From positions 1 to 64,000 of the forward strand of contig JAIXWX010000022.1 of assembly GCA_027491075.1 (NCBI GenBank): a stretch of DNA of 64,000 nucleotides, read 5' to 3'. Under the pieces are notes generated by a model that searched no databases, was not told where the DNA came from, and saw nothing but the letters and a program-made list of their open reading frames with translations. Numbering within the stretch: position 1 is the stretch's first letter; each line of letters starts with the position of its first letter. The stretch comes from Flavobacteriales bacterium. GTDB lineage: Bacteria; Bacteroidota; Bacteroidia; Flavobacteriales_D; Sanyastnellaceae. Of this stretch, positions 28,362-36,094 are shown piece after piece. The translations under genes were made by a program, and so were the position numbers.

Positions 28362-29186
28362 TTAACCTTCATTACTTGCGAAGCGTTCCACGACATTCTG
28401 AGTTACTCCCGTAACACTAAATCCGCCATCGTGAAATAAGTTTTGCATCGTAACATATCTTGTCAAATCACTAAACAAAGCCACACAATAATCTGCACAT
28501 GCTTCTGCATCCGCATTGCCAAGTGGCGACATTGATTCAGAATAATTGATAAATCCGTCAAATCCTTTTACACCACTTCCCGCAGTAGTTACAGTTGGAG
28601 ATTGTGAAATGGTATTTATTCTCACTTTCTTTGCTGTGCCGTAGTGATAGCCGAAACTTCTAGCGATACTTTCCAAAAGCGACTTCGCGTCTGCCATATC
28701 GTTATAGTCTGGGAAAATTCTCTGCGCTGCAATATATGTTAAGGCTACAACCGATCCCCAATCATTTATTGCGTCTTTCTTATAAGCAGTGGCAAGCATT
28801 TTATGCAAGCTTGTTGCACTCACATCAAGGGTTTGTTTATACCATTCATAGTTCAAGTCTGTATAGTGTCTACCCTTCCTTACATTGGGAGACATACCTA
28901 TTGAATGCAACATGAAATCAAACTTTCCACCAAAATGATCCATGGATTGGGAAATGAGTTGATCCAAATCCTGCTCATTGGTAGCATCTGCAGAAATGAT
29001 AGGTGCATTCCCCAACTTAGCTGAAAGTTCTTTTATCTCTCCCATCCTCATAGCAATAGGAGCGTTGGTCAAAACTATTTGTGCTCCTTGCTCGTAGGCC
29101 TTTTCAGCTACTTTCCAAGCTATAGACATGTTGTTCAAGGCTCCACTGATGATTCCTTTTTTTCCTTTTAGAAGTTGATTGGACAT
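28362..29186 (-). CDS. fabI: Enoyl-[acyl-carrier-protein] reductase FabI
   Basis: NADH-dependent reduction of the enoyl-ACP double bond in fatty-acid elongation. The 274-residue short-chain dehydrogenase has the FabI N-terminus (KGKKGIISGALNNMSIAWKVA), HSIGMSPN, and the Tyr-x6-Lys catalytic pair in PDYNDMADAK (near 160-167). NTISQSPTVTTAGSGVKGF follows and HDGGFSVTGV ends the fold. It is monocistronic; a TAGCTTTG box overlaps the stop codon of the upstream flavoprotein gene. Confidence 0.95.
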   Translation of the reverse strand: MSNQLLKGKKGIISGALNNMSIAWKVAEKAYEQGAQIVLTNAPIAMRMGEIKELSAKLGNAPIISADATNEQDLDQLISQSMDHFGGKFDFMLHSIGMSPNVRKGRHYTDLNYEWYKQTLDVSATSLHKMLATAYKKDAINDWGSVVALTYIAAQRIFPDYNDMADAKSLLESIARSFGYHYGTAKKVRINTISQSPTVTTAGSGVKGFDGFINYSESMSPLGNADAEACADYCVALFSDLTRYVTMQNLFHDGGFSVTGVTQNVVERFASNEG

Positions 29187-29206
29187 AAGGTCTTTATTTA
29201 GTTAGA

Positions 29207-29214
29207 CAAAGCTA
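29207..29214 (-). promoter_or_regulatory. -7 box of fabI
   Basis: Minus strand TAGCTTTG, 20 nt before the fabI ATG, overlapping the TAG stop codon of the flavoprotein gene. The -33 element is not evident. Confidence 0.45.
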
Positions 29215-30444
29215 ATCGGATTTTTTTATTCGTGAAGAAATATGCTGAGCGGCAATCCAAGAAGTCGTCCATGCTGCTTGAAAATTGAATCCTCCCGTCA
29301 ATGCATCGATATTTAATACTTCACCAGCGAAATAGATTTTGCTAAATCGTTTGGATTCCATTGTTTTAAAATCTATTTCTTTTAAATCTACACCTCCAGC
29401 GGTCACAAACTCATCCTTAAAGGTAGACTTGCCTGATACATTGAGCTTACAAGCACAAATTTCTATTGCCATTTTTCTTATCAGTTCGTTGCTTACATCA
29501 GCCCATTTCATCGCCTCTGAAATATACTTATTTATCAAGGAGTTCCAAAGTCTAATGGGTATAGGTATGGGAGAAAATGTGTGTATGTTTTTCTTGGGCT
29601 GTTGTATCCTTAATTCTTTAAATAGCTCTATAAGTTCTTCCTGCTCGATACCGACCCAATTCACTACCACCTCAAAAGAATAATTCAAGCGAAATAGTTC
29701 TGTCGCTGCCAAACTGGATAATTTCAACACTCCAGGACCACTGATCCCCCAATGTGTGATTAAAACGGGTCCCCAACTTTCTTGATTTAAAGAGGGGATG
29801 CATACCAAGCCATTTGGAACGGATAGTCCTGCCAAATGCTTCAATCTTTCATCATCAATATTAAATGTAAAAAGAGAAGGTATTTGCGGACTCATCTCAA
29901 GACCAAAAGTCTTGAGAAAATCCCAGAACTGAGGGCTACTTCCCGCAGCAACAATGACATATTCCGCTTCTAACTCGGATTGATCCGACAATGATATTTT
30001 CCAAAGATTGTCCTTCCTTTCTATGTTCACCACTCCAGACTGCGAGCGTATCGAGATGTTCCTTTCTTCTGCTATCCGAAGAAAACAATCAATAATTGTT
30101 TGTGAGCTATCTGTGGTTGGAAAAACACGATTATCCTTTTCTGTTTTCAGATCCACGCCTCTTTTTAGAAACCAATCAAATGTGTCTGCTGGCTGAAACT
30201 GTGAAAAAGGGCCCCTCAGTTCTTTTTTTCCTCTCGGGTAAAAGGCAGTCAATTCCTTTGGATCAAAGCAGCTGTGTGTAACATTGCACCTTCCGCCTCC
30301 GCTGATTTTAACTTTAGAAAGAAGCTTGTTTGATTTCTCCAGTATCACAACAGAATACATCGGAGAAACATCAAGATTTATCGCTGCAAAAAATCCTGCT
30401 GCACCACCTCCAATAATTGCAATGGTTGGCTTCACTTTGCTCAT
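29212..30444 (-). CDS. YhiN/HI0933-family flavoprotein
   Basis: A 410-residue FAD-dependent oxidoreductase-like protein of the HI0933/BaiN family, with unknown or uncertain activity (some homologues are annotated as aminoacetone oxidase). It shows the Rossmann dinucleotide motif IIGGGAAGFFAAINL at the N-terminus, the family's KVKISGGGRCNVTHSC (near 45), a variable insertion domain, and the FAD-binding end FAGEVLNIDALTGGFNFQAAW. It is cytoplasmic and separately transcribed; a TAAATTCG box ends 4 nt before the ATG. Confidence 0.9.
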   Translation of the reverse strand: MSKVKPTIAIIGGGAAGFFAAINLDVSPMYSVVILEKSNKLLSKVKISGGGRCNVTHSCFDPKELTAFYPRGKKELRGPFSQFQPADTFDWFLKRGVDLKTEKDNRVFPTTDSSQTIIDCFLRIAEERNISIRSQSGVVNIERKDNLWKISLSDQSELEAEYVIVAAGSSPQFWDFLKTFGLEMSPQIPSLFTFNIDDERLKHLAGLSVPNGLVCIPSLNQESWGPVLITHWGISGPGVLKLSSLAATELFRLNYSFEVVVNWVGIEQEELIELFKELRIQQPKKNIHTFSPIPIPIRLWNSLINKYISEAMKWADVSNELIRKMAIEICACKLNVSGKSTFKDEFVTAGGVDLKEIDFKTMESKRFSKIYFAGEVLNIDALTGGFNFQAAWTTSWIAAQHISSRIKKSD

Positions 30445-30448
30445 GGGG

Positions 30449-30456
30449 CGAATTTA
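30449..30456 (-). promoter_or_regulatory. -7 box of the YhiN-type gene (leaderless)
   Basis: Minus strand TAAATTCG, then CCCC, then ATG. A TTTCG sits at about the -33 distance. Confidence 0.4.
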
Positions 30457-30489
30457 TGCTACCCTTTCGAAACGAAACGGTATAAAACC

Positions 30490-30517
30490 AAAAAGTCCCA
30501 CCTCGTTGGCGGGACTT
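30490..30517 (-). terminator. Terminator of the candidate small RNA
   Basis: Minus-strand RNA AAGUCCCGCC-AACGA-GGUGGGACUU forms a 10-bp stem (one G-U) followed by a U run. It lies between the YhiN-type promoter and the small RNA body. Confidence 0.75.
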
Positions 30518-30617
30518 AATGGCTTAAACTGAAAAACTAAAAACTATCGTAATTGTTTGAGCCAGGACGGCTCAACTCAACTAACTCTTAATGTAAAAAG
30601 GTTGCCCTTATTACTTT
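30490..30617 (-). ncRNA. Candidate small structured RNA, possibly 6S-type
   Basis: The 314-bp gap 30445-30758 has no credible ORF but contains a complete transcription unit on the minus strand. It has a consensus -7 box TATATTTG (30620-30627), about 127 nt of sequence, and an intrinsic terminator. Predicted pairing: a closing stem UAAGGGC (30604-30610) with GCCAUUA (30517-30523, one mismatch), an apical hairpin UUGAGCC-GUCCU-GGCUCAA (30557-30575) extended by AGUUG/CAAUU, and a large AU-rich internal bubble. A rod with a central bubble is the shape of 6S RNA, and flavobacteria have a short 6S type (6S-Flavo). Family membership is inference. SRP RNA, tmRNA and RNase P RNA do not fit. Confidence 0.5.
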
Positions 30618-30619
30618 GA

Positions 30620-30627
30620 CAAATATA
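30620..30627 (-). promoter_or_regulatory. -7 box of the candidate small RNA
   Basis: Minus strand TATATTTG, full match to TAnnTTTG. The -33 position lacks TTG and instead holds an inverted repeat TATGGAT-AAA-ATCCATA (30640-30656), which might bind a regulator. Confidence 0.5.
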
Positions 30628-30687
30628 CACAGAATATTCTATGGATAAAATCCATATAACAGATATTTAACGGATTTTAGATAGTCA

Positions 30688-30703
30688 GCGGGTCTAGACC
30701 CGC
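30688..30703. repeat. 16-nt perfect palindrome GCGGGTCTAGACCCGC
   Basis: A GC-rich perfect palindrome in an AT-rich gene-free interval, 55 nt after the stop of the FAD oxidase gene (minus strand). It has no T run, so it is a poor terminator; it could be an mRNA 3'-end structure or a protein-binding site. Confidence 0.6.
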
Positions 30704-30758
30704 GAAATCACCCGTAAAAGCATTAAAACCAATCTTGACATCAGTTTAATCTTCAAGT

Positions 30759-32180
30759 CTACGGCATAAAACCCTGATTATCAGGGATAATCTTCCCTGG
30801 GTTCAGTATTCCTTTGGGGTCAAATGTGGCCTTTATCCCTTTCATTAACTCGAGCTCAAAGGGGGTAAAGACGATGTCCATGTACTCCTTTTGGACTAGA
30901 CCAATTCCATGCTCACCACTTAGCGTTCCACCCATATTTTTTGTAGCGACGAATATTTCTCTTATCGCTAAAGGAAGTTTTTCTTGCCAAACGGTATCGG
31001 TTAGTTCTCCTTTAATGATATTCACGTGAAGATTTCCATCCCCGGCGTGCCCATAGCAAACGGATTGAAATCCATAACTCGCCCCAATACGCTTTACCTC
31101 TTTGAGAAGTTCTGGCAACTTAAATCTTGGTACAACGGTATCTTCTTCTTTATATACACTGTTGGACTTGACTGCCTCCCCCACTTTTCTTCTAAGCTTC
31201 CAGAGTTGATCCTTTTTCTGTTGATCGTCAGCAAATAAGACCTCCCCAGCATCAAACCGAGAAACAACTTCATGAATTACTTCACAATCTGCAAGAATAG
31301 AATCCATATGGTTTCCATCTACCTCTATAAGAAGATGTGCTTGTATTTCTTGATCAATAGGAAGTTGCACATCTTGAACATATTGAAGCGTCCAGTCAAT
31401 GGCGTCACGTTCCATGAACTCTAGAGCAGAAGGTGTAATTCCTTCTCTAAAGATGGCACTCACCGCTTCACACGCCTTTTCGGCAGAACGAAAAGGGACT
31501 AGCATTAAAACGTTGGTAGCAGGTTTGGGAATGAGTTTCAATGTGGCTTTAGTAATGACCCCCAACGTCCCTTCACTCCCCACCATGAGTTGTGTAAGAT
31601 TGTATCCAGTAGAGTTTTTTAAAGTATTAGCACCTGTATTTATAACCTCACCATTGGCAAGAACGACCTCCATGTTCAGAACGAAATCCTTAGTAACTCC
31701 ATATTTAACTGCATGAGGTCCTCCAGCATTTTCGGCCAGATTCCCTCCTATGAAACAACTTCCCCTGCTGCTTGGATCTGGAGGATAATAAAGCCCCTGT
31801 TTTTCAACTTCTTCTTGTAGCACCTGCGTTATTACACCAGGCTCAACCACCACTTGCAAGTTATCCGTATCTATTTTAAGGATCTTGTTCAATCGCTCTA
31901 GAGAAAGCCCCACTCCACCGTATACGGATAAAGCACCTCCGCTTAATCCTGTGCGGGCACCAATGGGCGTAACACAGATGTTGCTTTCATAACAGTGTTT
32001 TAGGATATCCTGCACGTGTGAGGTAGATTCGGGCTTGAGCACAACATGAGGAGGAAAAACAAGGTCTTCGGTTTGATCAGATCCATATTCTCGAAGGTAC
32101 TCCTTGTCAATAAAGACATTGGAACCTCCTATCATCTCGATAAAACGAGCTACGTCTTGATGGTCGATTGCCTTATACAT
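30759..32180 (-). CDS. GlcD-like FAD-linked oxidase
   Basis: A 473-residue flavoprotein of the vanillyl-alcohol-oxidase superfamily, similar to glycolate/D-lactate oxidase subunit GlcD. The FAD-binding domain has GARTGLSGGALSVYGGVGLSLERLN and YPPDPSS; the FAD-oxidase C domain ends with CYGHAGDGNLHVNI and GTLSGEHGIGLVQKEY. No cysteine-rich Fe-S domain is fused. It probably oxidises D-lactate or glycolate, passing electrons to quinone or a partner protein; the exact substrate is not deducible. I choose the start at 32180 (MYKAIDHQD); an in-frame ATG at 32210 would add 10 residues. Confidence 0.88.
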   Translation of the reverse strand: MYKAIDHQDVARFIEMIGGSNVFIDKEYLREYGSDQTEDLVFPPHVVLKPESTSHVQDILKHCYESNICVTPIGARTGLSGGALSVYGGVGLSLERLNKILKIDTDNLQVVVEPGVITQVLQEEVEKQGLYYPPDPSSRGSCFIGGNLAENAGGPHAVKYGVTKDFVLNMEVVLANGEVINTGANTLKNSTGYNLTQLMVGSEGTLGVITKATLKLIPKPATNVLMLVPFRSAEKACEAVSAIFREGITPSALEFMERDAIDWTLQYVQDVQLPIDQEIQAHLLIEVDGNHMDSILADCEVIHEVVSRFDAGEVLFADDQQKKDQLWKLRRKVGEAVKSNSVYKEEDTVVPRFKLPELLKEVKRIGASYGFQSVCYGHAGDGNLHVNIIKGELTDTVWQEKLPLAIREIFVATKNMGGTLSGEHGIGLVQKEYMDIVFTPFELELMKGIKATFDPKGILNPGKIIPDNQGFMP

Positions 32181-32267
32181 TTCGGCTTTTTTTACAAAGA
32201 AAATGGGCATAATGGTTGATTTACAGCTCCGATTAAAAATATACTAACAGATAGAAGTAGTATTCGT

Positions 32268-32275
32268 TATTTTCG
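32268..32275 (+). promoter_or_regulatory. Possible -7 box of the DPP IV gene
   Basis: TATTTTCG, 17 nt before the ATG at 32293. The same octamer precedes two other genes in this window (50148, 55627). Confidence 0.35.
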
Positions 32276-32292
32276 TCCCTGAAGTTAAAAAT

Positions 32293-34500
32293 ATGATACA
32301 TTTTAAGCCCTTTCTTTTCGCTGTTTTCGTAGTATTTACTCTGTCTACAGCCAGTGCCCAAAAACAACTTTCAAATGAGTTAATTTGGTTTAGTCCTGAA
32401 TTTTCGGCAGAAAGCATGGACGATATTATATCCATGAATGATGGATTACATTATACCGTATTAGAATTTTCAGATCTTACAGGAAGTACTATAGTAAAGT
32501 ATGACTTTGCTACTGGTACAAAAAAAGCAACCGTTGCCTCATCCGCTTCGATATTCGGAAACATAGAGAAATCAATTGAAAGCTATTCCTTCAATAAAGA
32601 TGAAAGTAAGTTACTTATACAAACTTCAACAGAGCCCATCTATCGCCGAAGTTTCACTGCGGAGTATTTCGTCTACGACCTTAATTCTAAAAATACCACT
32701 CGTATAGCAGGACAAGATGAGAAAGTGCGCCTTGCAGATTTTTCACCAGACTCAAAAAAGGTAGCTTTTGTTAGAAATAATGATATCTACTATAAGGACT
32801 TGGTTACAAATGAAGAAGTGAGGGTTACTAGTGATGGTAAGGTGAATGAAATTATCAATGGAGCCACGGATTGGGTTTACGAAGAGGAGTTTGGATTTGA
32901 TAAGGGTTTTTACTGGAGCCCTTCAGGCAGTCATATTGCGTATTATCGTTTTGATGAAACTAAAGTACCAGAGTTCAGCATGGACCTATACGGTGAACTT
33001 TATCCAGAAGCGTACAGGTTTAAATATCCAAAAGCGGGAGAAAAAAACAGTGATGTTACAATTTGGATTTATAATGTTTCAAACAAGTCAACACTTCAAG
33101 TAAATACTGGTAATGATAAAGAACAGTATTTCCCACGAATTAAGTGGTCATCAAGTGATAAGGAGTTGTGTATAATGCGAATGAACAGACATCAAAACAA
33201 GTTGGAGTTTCTACTCACAGATTTGAACAAAGTTGAGCCTTTCGAACATTCAACAAATGTCATTTATAAAGAAGTCAGCGATACTTATATAGATGTAAAT
33301 GACGCTTTGACATTTCTCTCGGATGGAAGCGGTTTTATTTGGAACTCTGAGAAAAACGGATTCAATCATTTGTACCGATTCGATATGAAAGGCAATGAAG
33401 TTTTAGCCCTTACTTCTGGCAAGTGGGATGTAATTGATTTTTATGGATACGATGAGCAAACATCCACTGTTTATTTCAGCAGTTCGGAGGATGGTGCTAT
33501 TGAGAAGCATATTTACTCCATTCAGCAGGGAAAGAAAAAGCCGATTAAAAAGCGACTGAATAGCGGAAGCGGTTATAACGATGCCACTTTTAATAAAGGT
33601 TTTAAATTTTTCATACTTCAAACCAGTGATGCCAATACACCTTTTTCTTTTAGCTTGCATGAATCCTCAGGTAAGCTCATAAGAGGCATAAAAGTCAACG
33701 TAGTATTGAAACAACGTTTGGCATCCTATGGACTTTCTAAAAAGGAATTTTTCACTTTTACCAACCGCGATGGTATTGATTTAAACTGTTGGATGATCAA
33801 ACCCAAGAATTTTGACCCCAATAAAAAATATCCGGTTCTTGTGGCCATATATGGCGGGCCAGGTCACAATACAGTGCTGAATCAATGGGAAGGCAGAAAC
33901 TATCTATGGCACCAGCTCTTAGCGAAAGAAGGCTATATTGTAGTGAGTGTTGATCCCAGAGGGACGCAATACCAAGGTAGAAAGTTCAAGCATGCTACCT
34001 ATATGAATTTAGGCAAACTAGAAACGAATGACTTTATAGATTTTGCGGGACATTTAGGAAAGCAGTCTTTTATCGATTCCACGCGCATTGGAATTCAAGG
34101 TTGGAGTTATGGCGGTTATATGACTAGTTTATGCATGACAAAAGGTGCTGATTATTTCAAGACAGGAATAGCGGTTGCTCCGGTTACCAATTGGAAATAT
34201 TACGATAGCATTTATACTGAGCGCTTCATGAGAACTCCTCAGGAAAATGAAGGCGGATATGAGAACAACTCCCCTATCAACTTTGTGAAAGAGCTAAAAG
34301 GTAAGTTCTTAATTGTACATGGAAGCGCAGATGACAACGTTCATTTTCAAAACACCATGGACATGATTACAGCATTGGTAAAAGCGAATAAGCAATTCGA
34401 TCAGTTTACCTATCCAAACAAAAACCATGGAATCTACGGGGGTAATACGCGTTTGCACTTGTATACAATGATGACCAACTATCTGAAAGCAAACTTATAA
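32293..34500 (+). CDS. Dipeptidyl peptidase IV (S9 family)
   Basis: Serine exopeptidase that removes X-Pro or X-Ala dipeptides from the N-terminus of peptides. The 735-residue protein has a signal peptide (ending STASA), an N-terminal beta-propeller with the substrate-anchoring double Glu in DWVYEEEFGFDKGFYWSP (near 195), and an alpha/beta-hydrolase domain. The nucleophile is in GWSYGGYMT (Ser near 606), the Asp in GSADDNVHF (near 680) and the His in KNHGIYGG (near 712). It is periplasmic or outer-membrane associated. It lies directly upstream of three POT peptide transporters, in the same direction, which suggests a peptide-use locus. Confidence 0.94.
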   Translation: MIHFKPFLFAVFVVFTLSTASAQKQLSNELIWFSPEFSAESMDDIISMNDGLHYTVLEFSDLTGSTIVKYDFATGTKKATVASSASIFGNIEKSIESYSFNKDESKLLIQTSTEPIYRRSFTAEYFVYDLNSKNTTRIAGQDEKVRLADFSPDSKKVAFVRNNDIYYKDLVTNEEVRVTSDGKVNEIINGATDWVYEEEFGFDKGFYWSPSGSHIAYYRFDETKVPEFSMDLYGELYPEAYRFKYPKAGEKNSDVTIWIYNVSNKSTLQVNTGNDKEQYFPRIKWSSSDKELCIMRMNRHQNKLEFLLTDLNKVEPFEHSTNVIYKEVSDTYIDVNDALTFLSDGSGFIWNSEKNGFNHLYRFDMKGNEVLALTSGKWDVIDFYGYDEQTSTVYFSSSEDGAIEKHIYSIQQGKKKPIKKRLNSGSGYNDATFNKGFKFFILQTSDANTPFSFSLHESSGKLIRGIKVNVVLKQRLASYGLSKKEFFTFTNRDGIDLNCWMIKPKNFDPNKKYPVLVAIYGGPGHNTVLNQWEGRNYLWHQLLAKEGYIVVSVDPRGTQYQGRKFKHATYMNLGKLETNDFIDFAGHLGKQSFIDSTRIGIQGWSYGGYMTSLCMTKGADYFKTGIAVAPVTNWKYYDSIYTERFMRTPQENEGGYENNSPINFVKELKGKFLIVHGSADDNVHFQNTMDMITALVKANKQFDQFTYPNKNHGIYGGNTRLHLYTMMTNYLKANL

Positions 34501-34522
34501 GCTTAAAATTTCAGGACACAAG

Positions 34523-34551
34523 TTGCATTCTCTCTTACTTTCTTACTTTTG
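34523..34551 (+). promoter_or_regulatory. Promoter of the POT transporter cluster
   Basis: TTG (34523-34525), 18 nt, TACTTTTG (34544-34551), 30 nt before the first POT start codon. Confidence 0.65.
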
Positions 34552-34581
34552 ACGGAACCTATTTAACCAAACCAAGCGTTT

Positions 34582-36081
34582 ATGAACGAAAACTCTTCTT
34601 CTAAACATCCAATCGGATTGTATCTTCTTTTTGTAACAGAAATGTGGGAGCGATTTAGCTATTATGGAATGAGAGCCATTTTTATGCTCTTCATGGTAAA
34701 AGTACTTTTATTGAATGATGAAGAGGCATCTCAGATATATGGAAGTTATACTGGCCTGGTTTATCTTACTCCTCTTCTTGGTGGTTATCTCTGCGATCGA
34801 TACCTGGGAAATAGAAGGAGTATTTTTGTAGGTGGACTATTGATGGCTGCCGGGCAGTTTTTCATGTTCCTAAGTGCTAGTGCTGGAGCAGAAGGAGGCA
34901 TACCTCTTATGTGGACAGGTTTAACAGCCTTAATTGTAGGCAATGGATTTTTCAAACCGAATATTTCTACCATGGTAGGTCAGCTCTATCCTGCAAATGA
35001 CCGACGAATTGATAGCGCATTCACTATCTTTTACATGGGAATTAACCTGGGCGCATTTTTCTCTCCTTTGATCTGTAGTTCATTTTCCGATTACAAATGG
35101 GGATTCCTTGCTGCATGTATAGGGATGATCCTTGGCTTGATAACTTTCGTCAGCCTACAGAAGAAATATCTTGTTACCGAAGCAGGTGAGGAAATCGGAA
35201 AAGCCGTTAAGCCATTAGATTTGAAAGCAATTTTAATGATCATTGGCTCAATAGGGATTATCTTTTTCATGTTAAATTTCAAGCAATGGTTTTCATCAGA
35301 CGTTGACATCATTTCCTATTTCATTTATGGATCGATGGTCATTATGCCGATCTTGATTTTAACCGATAGATCTCTTACCTCTCAAGAGACGAAAAGAATT
35401 CTTGTTATTTTCATTTTAGCGTTTTTCGTCATCTTCTTTTGGGGAGCATTTGAACAAGCGGGGGCGTCTCTAACCCTTTTTGCTGACCGTCAAACGAACA
35501 GAACAATCGGAAGTTGGGAAATGCCTGCTGAATATTTTCAATCCGTAAATCCTCTCGCGGTAATTACCCTTGCTCCTCTTTTTTCTGTTTTATGGGGCTT
35601 CTTATACAAGCGAAACATGGAGCCTTCCTCTCCTACAAAAATGGCTTATGGTTTAGGGCTGGTAGCATTGGGCTATGTAGTGATTGCAATTGCTGTTAAA
35701 GGTCTTGGAGTCGGTGAGAAAGTTAGCATGTGGTGGTTAGTAGGCCTTTATGTTATCCACACAATGGGCGAACTTTGTTTATCCCCAATTGGTCTATCGA
35801 TGGTCTCGAAACTTTCTCCAATAAGGCTTTCGTCATTGCTGATGGGCACATGGTTTTTGGCCAATGCCGCAGCAAATAAATTTGCAGGTACTTTAAGTGC
35901 CTTGATTCCTCCATCTGAAGTGACTCCTGAAACTCATTTTCCTCAGTTCTTAGGATTTACCATTACCAACTTATATGAGTTTTTCACCTTGTTCATTATA
36001 ATGACGGGAGCAGCTGCTGGGATCTTATTTTTCTTGAGTAAGTCCCTTCAGAAAATGATGAATACACCAAGTGCTAGCTAA
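34582..36081 (+). CDS. POT-family proton:oligopeptide symporter (1 of 3)
   Basis: A 499-residue inner-membrane transporter of the proton-dependent oligopeptide family (MFS fold, at least 12 membrane segments) that imports di- and tripeptides. The signature ExxERFxYYG is intact as EMWERFSYYGMRAIF. Other family marks are GGYLCDRYLGNRRSIFVGG, GNGFFKPNISTMVGQLY and the FEQAG segment in the middle helix, plus GELCLSPIGLSMVSKLSP. It is the first of three tandem paralogues; a 13-nt gap separates it from the next. Confidence 0.94.
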   Translation: MNENSSSKHPIGLYLLFVTEMWERFSYYGMRAIFMLFMVKVLLLNDEEASQIYGSYTGLVYLTPLLGGYLCDRYLGNRRSIFVGGLLMAAGQFFMFLSASAGAEGGIPLMWTGLTALIVGNGFFKPNISTMVGQLYPANDRRIDSAFTIFYMGINLGAFFSPLICSSFSDYKWGFLAACIGMILGLITFVSLQKKYLVTEAGEEIGKAVKPLDLKAILMIIGSIGIIFFMLNFKQWFSSDVDIISYFIYGSMVIMPILILTDRSLTSQETKRILVIFILAFFVIFFWGAFEQAGASLTLFADRQTNRTIGSWEMPAEYFQSVNPLAVITLAPLFSVLWGFLYKRNMEPSSPTKMAYGLGLVALGYVVIAIAVKGLGVGEKVSMWWLVGLYVIHTMGELCLSPIGLSMVSKLSPIRLSSLLMGTWFLANAAANKFAGTLSALIPPSEVTPETHFPQFLGFTITNLYEFFTLFIIMTGAAAGILFFLSKSLQKMMNTPSAS

Positions 36082-36094
36082 TACAATTTGATCT

